DNA of 64,000 nt from Amorphophallus konjac (lineage: Eukaryota; Streptophyta; Magnoliopsida; Alismatales; Araceae). The stretch's first letter is position 1. Every line of letters starts with the position of its first letter. Where the stretch lies: NCBI GenBank assembly GCA_022559845.1, contig JAHNEJ010003400.1, positions 1-64,000 on the forward strand, read 5' to 3'. Below are positions 58,462-64,000 of this stretch, one piece after another. The translations under genes were made by a program, and so were the position numbers. The notes under the pieces were generated by a model that saw only the letters and a list, made by a program, of their open reading frames with translations, did no database searches and was not told the DNA's origin.

Positions 58462-60747
58462 TCAATGGCAATGTTGAGGACGGATGAAGATCCGTCGATG
58501 ACAGGGTCCTTCTGGCGAGGACGAGGATAGTTTGGAGTGGTAATATTCTCTGGTACTGGAAAGAATGTACTGGAAAGATCCGTCGATGATAGTGGTAATA
58601 TTCTCTGGTGTTCCGGAGATCAATGGTGATCCTTCAAGCTGCGGAGACGAGAACATCCTTTCCAGTGCAACGGAAATGTCCCGTATGTCGAACCATTTGT
58701 CCCACTCGCATTCCGGATCTTTGATCTTGCCTCTTTTGGTGATCCTCGGACATTTTTCAGCCAAATATACAGCATGTGATCCCCCATATGCTTCTCGTGG
58801 GTAATCTCCCATCTGAACAACGGGCCCTCTGTTGAAGTGGTTTGATAAAGTCCATGTGAGGGACTTCCAATCCGCCCTGAACGGTCCTTTGAAGCCTAGG
58901 CCAAACCTACGGTTCGGCCTAATTTCCTTTGGCGGTTTGAGCATCCCCTGTAATTGTGCGCCCAAACCTTTACCCTGTTGATAGCCGATGTTCCTCATAA
59001 TCTCCCAACCTTTGGAGTGAAAAGGGAGACATGATGTTACGGTTGTCCCGACCGGCTCCTTTAGTGCTAGTGGAACGTGAGATGGATCACACACGTCCAG
59101 CAGTGACAATATGGGCCGATGAGACGGCCAAACAGAGGGCAGAGAAGTGTTGATAGCATCCACTGTGTGGAGGACAAGTGTACTGACCACTTTAATAATT
59201 CTCCCATTGCAAGGAAACTTCATGCACTGATGGTTGGTGGAAGGCACAGCGTCCATGGCTTCGATGTAAGGGCGACCCAGTATAGCCTTGAATGTGGGGT
59301 CCATGTCGAGGACATGGAATTCCGTGGGAATTGACATGGGGCCTAGTTCTGCCTTCAGAATAATCATCCCCTGCGACGGCCTTTTGCTATTGTCATAGGC
59401 CGTGACCGTGATCGAGGAAGATCTTATTTGTTCCTCGTCGACCCCACATGACTGAAGAGTGCTCATGGAGATCACATTTATGGACGCACCCGTGTCCACA
59501 AGACACGGGTTTATGGATACCCCATTAATTTTTATTGAAATGCACAGTGCATATTTCCGAGCTTCCTTGGGAGCGAGCTCGTAGTTATGGAACATGATGG
59601 CCGGTTGTGTGTCCGTTGGGGTCAGGACGGTCGAAATCTTCTCCACGGGGAGGTCCTCATTCACCATGACCCTTTGAAGGTACTCCATTAAGGCTGCCTG
59701 GTGGAATGTGGATCTTTGAAGTAGCTCCAGGATGGAGATCCGAGCAGGCGTCTTGCCCAAGTGTTTCAATAGATCATACTGTGTTCCAGGGATAGCTCTT
59801 TCTAGTTGTTCTCCATCATCCTTCTCTGGCTGAGATCGCTCAGGATTCTGACTGTTGTGGGAGAAAACCCTGTGGAAAATCCTTCCACTCCGGAGCACCA
59901 TTGCCTTCGGCTTTTGTACCTCTGTGGGGGTAGCAATGAGTTTTAACAGGGATTTGAGGGGTAGTAGTGGAGGAATGGTTGATGAAGCAGGGGTGATGAC
60001 GGGAGCAGGGATTCTGATGAGGGGTTTGTTAGGTGGCGGCATGGTGGAGGTAGAGGGGATATTACGCGGATTATGAAGGATAAGGGGTCTAGAAGGTGGT
60101 GGTGGAGATGAAGTAGGAGTGGGTAGGGCTTGAAGTGGGCAATGATTTTGAGGTGGGTGATGGTTAATGAGTGGTTTTGAAGGCATTAGTGGTGATACGG
60201 TGGAGAAAGACGGGGTTATGTATGGTTGACGGATGATAAGGGGTTTAGAAGGCGTAGGGGTAAATGTGGTAGAGGTGGATGGTAAAGTGGGGGAGTGAGA
60301 GAAGATGAGAGGGTGTGAAGGCGTAGTGGAGAGTGTCAGTTGATAGGAGGTCGGGGTGCGGATGAGAGGGCGTAATGGTAGTGGAAATGGTGATGGTGAT
60401 ACTGACGCGGGTTGATGAGAGAGAGGTGCTACCTGGGCAAGGTGAGGGGGTTGCATGACGATAGGGTTGGAGGTAGAAAGAATGGAGGTACTTTCCTGGT
60501 GCCACACCTGCTCTCTCCCGACTTCCGGGAAGGAGGAGATGGGGTTAACCTGATGATTGGGCTGTTGGTGCTCCGGTAATGGATTCTGGATTATGCCCAT
60601 GTCGGGCTGTTGTTGTGGGGCCTGCTGAGCCTGTTGTTGTTGTTGTGGTTGCTGTTGCTGTTGCTATTGTAATTGCTGCTGTGGCCTATGAGGAGGTCTC
60701 CTAGCCTTGAGAGCCGCGATGTATCGTCTCATCTCATCCCAATCTAT
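58462..60747 (-). pseudogene. Giant element: protease with G-patch
   Basis: In the same frame as gag, after stops at 60748-60750 and ~60665 (probably CAA/CAG originally). A long Pro/Ser-rich segment is followed by the pre-protease YDLLKHLGKTPARISILEL, the aspartic protease active site DTGAS (Asp-Thr-Gly at 59488-59496), the flap-side FHVLDMDPTFKAILGRPY, and a G-patch at about 58895-59020 (KGWEIMRNIGYQQGKGLGAQ, then RFGLGF). The frame ends at 58462. The protease would mature the polyprotein; the G-patch is an RNA-interaction module. Both are also present in Gypsy-1, so the G-patch is ancestral to this pair. Confidence 0.9.
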
Positions 60748-62505
60748 TTAATGTTCATCATTCATATCATGGATGTAATCTTTGAAATGGAAGCAGTAAT
60801 CTACTGTGTGTCCCGGCTGCCTGTGGTAGACGCAGTATTTTGAGGTATCAACATTGGGGGGCCATGCGGGCCTTTCTCTGGGTAGGGAGAGTTGGTTTGA
60901 TGTCATGAGGGCATTAAAAATATCTGCTAAGGTTTCCGGCAATGGTGGATAGTAAGCTCTCTTGGGACCGAGCGGCCTCCTTTGTTGCTGTTGGGGACCA
61001 TAGTTCCCCGGGGGTGGAACTTGGTTGTACTGAAGCGGTGGTTGTTGTTGCTGAGGTTGTGGTTGTTGTTGCTGGGGTTGGCGTAATGGAGGCATATTAT
61101 CCTGGGGTGGATTATTTTGGGGTGGAGGACGAAGAGGGAAAGGACCTGGTTGAAGAGGAAGTCGGGGCATTTGTAGAGGCCTTGGGTTGACTGCATAGTT
61201 GGCATTGTTGACCGCACTGACTTGCTCATTTGTCACGACCCCTTCTGTGGCTCCGCCCGGGACACCAGCGCCTATCTTTCTGACCACTTTGGGCTTCGGC
61301 GACTCAAACATGTTCATGATGGGGGAGTCTTTTAGCTGGGTTTGGATGTACCGGGCCCTTTCATAGAGTTCCTCCATTGTAGTAAGTTTATTCATGGCCA
61401 GGACATGTCTGAACTGTGGGGTTGCATTAGACACAATCATCTTCACTTGTTCGGGCTCGGAGAGGGTATCCCTTATTCTTTCCGCCAGAGACCTCCATCT
61501 ATCAGCATATCGGACAAAATCCTCGTCGGGTTTCATCTTTTCGGCCACTAGGTCGGTAATGGAGAGTGAGGGACCGACCCTATCCCTATATTTCTGCAAG
61601 AACCTTCTCTGGACTATTTCAAAATTCTCGGCCTCGCGGGGCTCCAGAGAATAGAACCACTCAAGCGCAGGACCATCCAATGATCTCCGAAAGAGGTATG
61701 CCAGGGATCTTTGATCATTTTGCCAATAGGAGGACTCATACATGAAGTCCTTGAGGTGAATGAAGGGGTTACCGGTACCATTGTATCTACGGTACGTGGG
61801 CATTTCGGAGGGAGGAAGATGAATGACGGGAAGGATTGGCAAAGCAACCTCCGGGGTGGCTTTCACGTCCATCATTCTTCTTAGATTTTGAAACTGCTCG
61901 TCCATGCGATTGAACCTATTGAGGAGCGATTGGGCGAGCTCCTCTGGAGGTGAAGGTGGCACTTGCCACTGGGGGAGAAACTGTCTCCCAGAGACTTGAG
62001 GGGGAAACCCCGAATGAGAGGGAGCTGTCGGACCACCGACAGTTGGCCCTGGCTGAAGCGGTGTGTGGAGAACAACGGGAGTTTGAGATTGTGACGGGAA
62101 TTGGAATGAGGGTGGTTGTTGGCTCGCTTGACCTTGAAGCGAGGGAGACTGGATGGCTTGCACCAATGAAGGAGATGGAATGGCCTGCACGGACTCTTGG
62201 AGAGGTGCGATGGCCGGAGTTGATTCCTGGGGCGTGGGGGAAACAGATTTCCCCTTTAGAATGGCCTGGAAGGCCCGGAGCTGTTCAGAGGTAAGCTCCG
62301 TGTTGGCGAGGACGCCCAGTAAGGAAGTGATATCCTGTGGTGGGGACGTGTCCCCGGTGGTAACATGCACCTCATGCGAGGGCTCATGAGAGGGACCCGA
62401 GTCCATTGCATAGACTCGCGGGTCGGCTGACAAACCACGACTAGGGTGGTTCTCCTCAAAAGACTCGTGAGCCATGCTCACAGTTTTCCTAGAACGCAAA
62501 AACAT
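60748..62505 (-). CDS. Giant element: gag
   Basis: An intact 585-codon frame from the Met at 62505 to a TAA at 60748-60750. The N-terminus is Ser/Pro/Gln-rich. The gag capsid domain is in the middle (YRRYNGTGNPFIHL, LFRRSLDGPALEWFYSLEP, DLVAEKMKPDEDFVRYADRW). A Gln/Pro repeat near 61000-61090 is followed by the variant zinc knuckle C558-x2-H561-x4-H566-x4-C571 (CVYHRQPGHTVDYC). The TAA falls where a run-on into protease would be expected, so this frame may be a truncated gag-pro or may use the stop to limit downstream expression. Packages element RNA in cytoplasmic particles. Confidence 0.93.
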   Translation of the reverse strand: MFLRSRKTVSMAHESFEENHPSRGLSADPRVYAMDSGPSHEPSHEVHVTTGDTSPPQDITSLLGVLANTELTSEQLRAFQAILKGKSVSPTPQESTPAIAPLQESVQAIPSPSLVQAIQSPSLQGQASQQPPSFQFPSQSQTPVVLHTPLQPGPTVGGPTAPSHSGFPPQVSGRQFLPQWQVPPSPPEELAQSLLNRFNRMDEQFQNLRRMMDVKATPEVALPILPVIHLPPSEMPTYRRYNGTGNPFIHLKDFMYESSYWQNDQRSLAYLFRRSLDGPALEWFYSLEPREAENFEIVQRRFLQKYRDRVGPSLSITDLVAEKMKPDEDFVRYADRWRSLAERIRDTLSEPEQVKMIVSNATPQFRHVLAMNKLTTMEELYERARYIQTQLKDSPIMNMFESPKPKVVRKIGAGVPGGATEGVVTNEQVSAVNNANYAVNPRPLQMPRLPLQPGPFPLRPPPQNNPPQDNMPPLRQPQQQQPQPQQQQPPLQYNQVPPPGNYGPQQQQRRPLGPKRAYYPPLPETLADIFNALMTSNQLSLPRERPAWPPNVDTSKYCVYHRQPGHTVDYCFHFKDYIHDMNDEH

Positions 62506-63072
62506 ACACTAACAAGCAGGTAGCAGAGATTATCAAACAAGTGGATGCCTTTACGCCTTTTTTTATGTTTTGATTTTGATGATTTTTTTGTGTTTTTAAC
62601 GAGATCCGAAGTTCACACAAAATGGGGACCCTAGTTTATTTTTGTTTCACCGCCGTGTCAGCTAGGGTCTCTCGTCTCACCACGAATGAAATGACTAACT
62701 CCGGGGAACTTCAATGGTACAACCAGCCCAGTGAACGAAGAGGAGATTCTTCGATGTCGGGGACTTACGGAGGTCCCAGTGTAGGAGATTCTAGTCCGTT
62801 GAGAGGAATTCCCAAACGGAGAGTCTTTCCTTCACCGGGAAAGGGTGATCCTCAAAAAATGAAAAAAGGATAGAAAAGAGGAATGGATGTATGCAATGGA
62901 ATGCTGACAGATATATAGAGTAAGAAAACAACAGAAATAACAGACATATAATAAACAAACAACCAATCACAACTGATAGTGCTGCCGTGAGCACAACGGG
63001 GGCGCGCGCGGGCGCAAGGTGGAGAGGCACGGATGGTGCCGAACTTGCAAGGGTAGCCGAAAGGAAGCAGTA
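62506..63072 (-). other. Giant element: 5' leader
   Basis: Non-coding sequence between primer site and gag, including a short GGCGCGCGCGGGCGC run at 63000-63014 and an A-rich stretch at 62850-62960. No upstream extra ORF as in some Ogre elements is visible. Confidence 0.6.
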
Positions 63073-63092
63073 GAGTCCCACCGTGATCGCCA
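63073..63092 (-). other. Giant element: primer binding site
   Basis: On the minus strand TGGCGATCACGGTGGGACTC, three bases from the 5' LTR. Same site type as Gypsy-1 (one or two differences), consistent with a tRNA-Arg primer. Confidence 0.78.
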
Positions 63093-63095
63093 ATC

Positions 63096-64000
63096 TGTGA
63101 GCGACGTCACGCGGTTCGGGGAAGAGCGGAGAAGACGCGGAGCGCGCGGGCTCCTCTTTTTTTGGTGTTTGTTTGCTGCAACACAGAAATAAGAGAAGAG
63201 AGAGAAGGGGCCACCACGGGAGATTGCTCCGGCGGGACGAGCGGGACAAGTGTGATATAGCAAGATATGGGGGTTAAACGGCCATAGCGGGAAGTGACTC
63301 ACCGCGGCCTCGGGGGGACGGGAATGGTGCAGAAATTAAATAACAAGAATTGAAACGGCCATTGGGGAAGTGACTCGCCGCGGCCTCGAGAATATGAGCA
63401 GATAATAAGATGACAGAATATAAAGAGAATACAAAGAGCGGGAATTTAAACGGCCATTGGGGAAGTGACTCACCGCGGCCTCGAGAACATAAACAGATAA
63501 GAATATAACGTATAAGAACGTGAATTTAAACGGCCATTGGGGAAGTGACTCGCCGCGGCCTCGAGAATATGAGCAGAATATAACAGAATATAAAGAGAAT
63601 ATAAGAACGAAAATTTAAACGGCCATTGGGGAAGTGACTCGCCGCGGCCTCGAAAACAAGATGTGATCGCCAGGGGCCGAAAGACCCCAAAATAAGAAAG
63701 TGATCGCGCCTACCTCAAGAGTGGGAGATGGCGGGTTGCTTCTTCCTCTCCCTCCGGCCGGCCGACGGAGAGGGCTTTCCTCGGCTACCCTTGCAAAACA
63801 ACGACAAACAAATGACAAGTGGATTAGAAAGATGGAGGTGTAGTATTCAAATCCTTACGATAAAAATAACGAAATGATGGCAAGACACACACCTGGTTGG
63901 TGTTATCTTTTAAACCCCTCTCGGACTCGAGTAGGAGGAAAATGAGATGATGGATGTAAGAAGTGTATAAGAAAAGGCGTCCTTATGAAGGGGGATTGGG
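63096..64000 (-). repeat. Giant element: 5' LTR, cut by window end
   Basis: TGTGAGCGACGTCACGC... aligns with 39562-40466. By eye about 17 differences in 905 bp. It includes the same five 40-bp repeats (63274-63657). The rest, possibly with the palindrome cluster, is beyond the window. Confidence 0.95.
63274..63657. repeat. Five ~40-bp repeats in 5' LTR
   Basis: Copies at 63274, 63351, 63446, 63526 and 63614, matching those in the 3' LTR one for one. Confidence 0.92.

Larger units (their letters stand above)
39562..64000 (-). mobile_element. Giant Tat/Ogre-like gypsy element with antisense PMD genes
   Basis: A - strand Ty3/gypsy element longer than 24.4 kb, running past the window. From right to left: partial 5' LTR (63096-64000), tRNA-Arg-type primer site, leader, gag, protease plus G-patch, RT, RNase H, a second RNase H, integrase, a ~12-kb region with four + strand genes, and the 3' LTR starting at 39562. 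Dual RNase H, the C-x2-H-x4-H-x4-C zinc knuckle and great length place it in the Tat clade, near Ogre. By eye the comparable 905 bp of the two LTRs differ at about 17 sites, so the insertion is much younger than Gypsy-1. Confidence 0.9.

Noticed and set aside
60942..62389. Plus-strand frames opposite the giant element gag
   Set aside because: Shadows of the gag frame, with repetitive Val/Gly composition from antisense of Gln/Pro repeats.

Overview
This is a window of nuclear plant heterochromatin, almost entirely repetitive. I found no ordinary single-copy host gene in it. The evidence for a flowering plant is the set of repeats: a satellite with monomers of about 179 bp, Ty1/copia and Ty3/gypsy LTR elements with plant-type primer binding sites, a CACTA (En/Spm) transposon end with AGCGACGG-type subterminal repeats, a plant LINE-type RNase H fragment, and plant-mobile-domain (PMD) genes. 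I could not determine the species.

Layout. (1) 1-16639: a satellite array of about 93 monomers in alternating A/B dimers, with a higher-order unit of about 2.51 kb and a duplicated block displaced by about 8.78 kb. (2) 16640-17678: the 3' part of a CACTA element (last exon, subterminal repeats, terminal repeat) directly abutting the satellite and inserted into a LINE 3' end (17679-17890). (3) From about 17.9 kb to 39561: a degenerate + strand Tat-lineage gypsy element ('Gypsy-1'), cut twice by younger elements. (4) 21814-37239: a gag-only, non-autonomous LTR element on the - strand (TSD TCATG) inside the Gypsy-1 protease gene. (5) 27897-37102: a 9.2-kb copia element (TSD CTCAA) inside the right LTR of element 4. 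(6) 39562 to beyond 64000: a giant Tat/Ogre-like gypsy element on the - strand inside the Gypsy-1 RT gene, with a 5' LTR cut by the window end.

The most interesting part is the giant element. On its own (-) strand it carries gag, protease with a G-patch, RT, dual RNase H and integrase, plus a tRNA-Arg-type primer site. Between integrase and the 3' LTR, about 10 kb holds four spliced genes on the opposite (+) strand, with GT-AG introns all in phase 0. Three encode PMD-fold proteins (two with long C-terminal coiled coils). The fourth is an intact reading frame that has lost most of the PMD and keeps the coiled coil. Around and inside these genes, and in the probable U3, lie 14 near-perfect palindromes built on GGCGTCCAGG/CCTGGACGCC. 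They are evenly spaced within each cluster and show compensatory base changes. The three longer + strand genes and the pol genes are broken in a consistent way: the frameshifts fit single-base losses, mostly in G runs, and most premature stops fit C-to-T changes.

Together the window reads as layered insertions next to a satellite block: LINE, then CACTA; and Gypsy-1, then the gag-only element, then copia, with the giant PMD-carrying element inserted separately into Gypsy-1.
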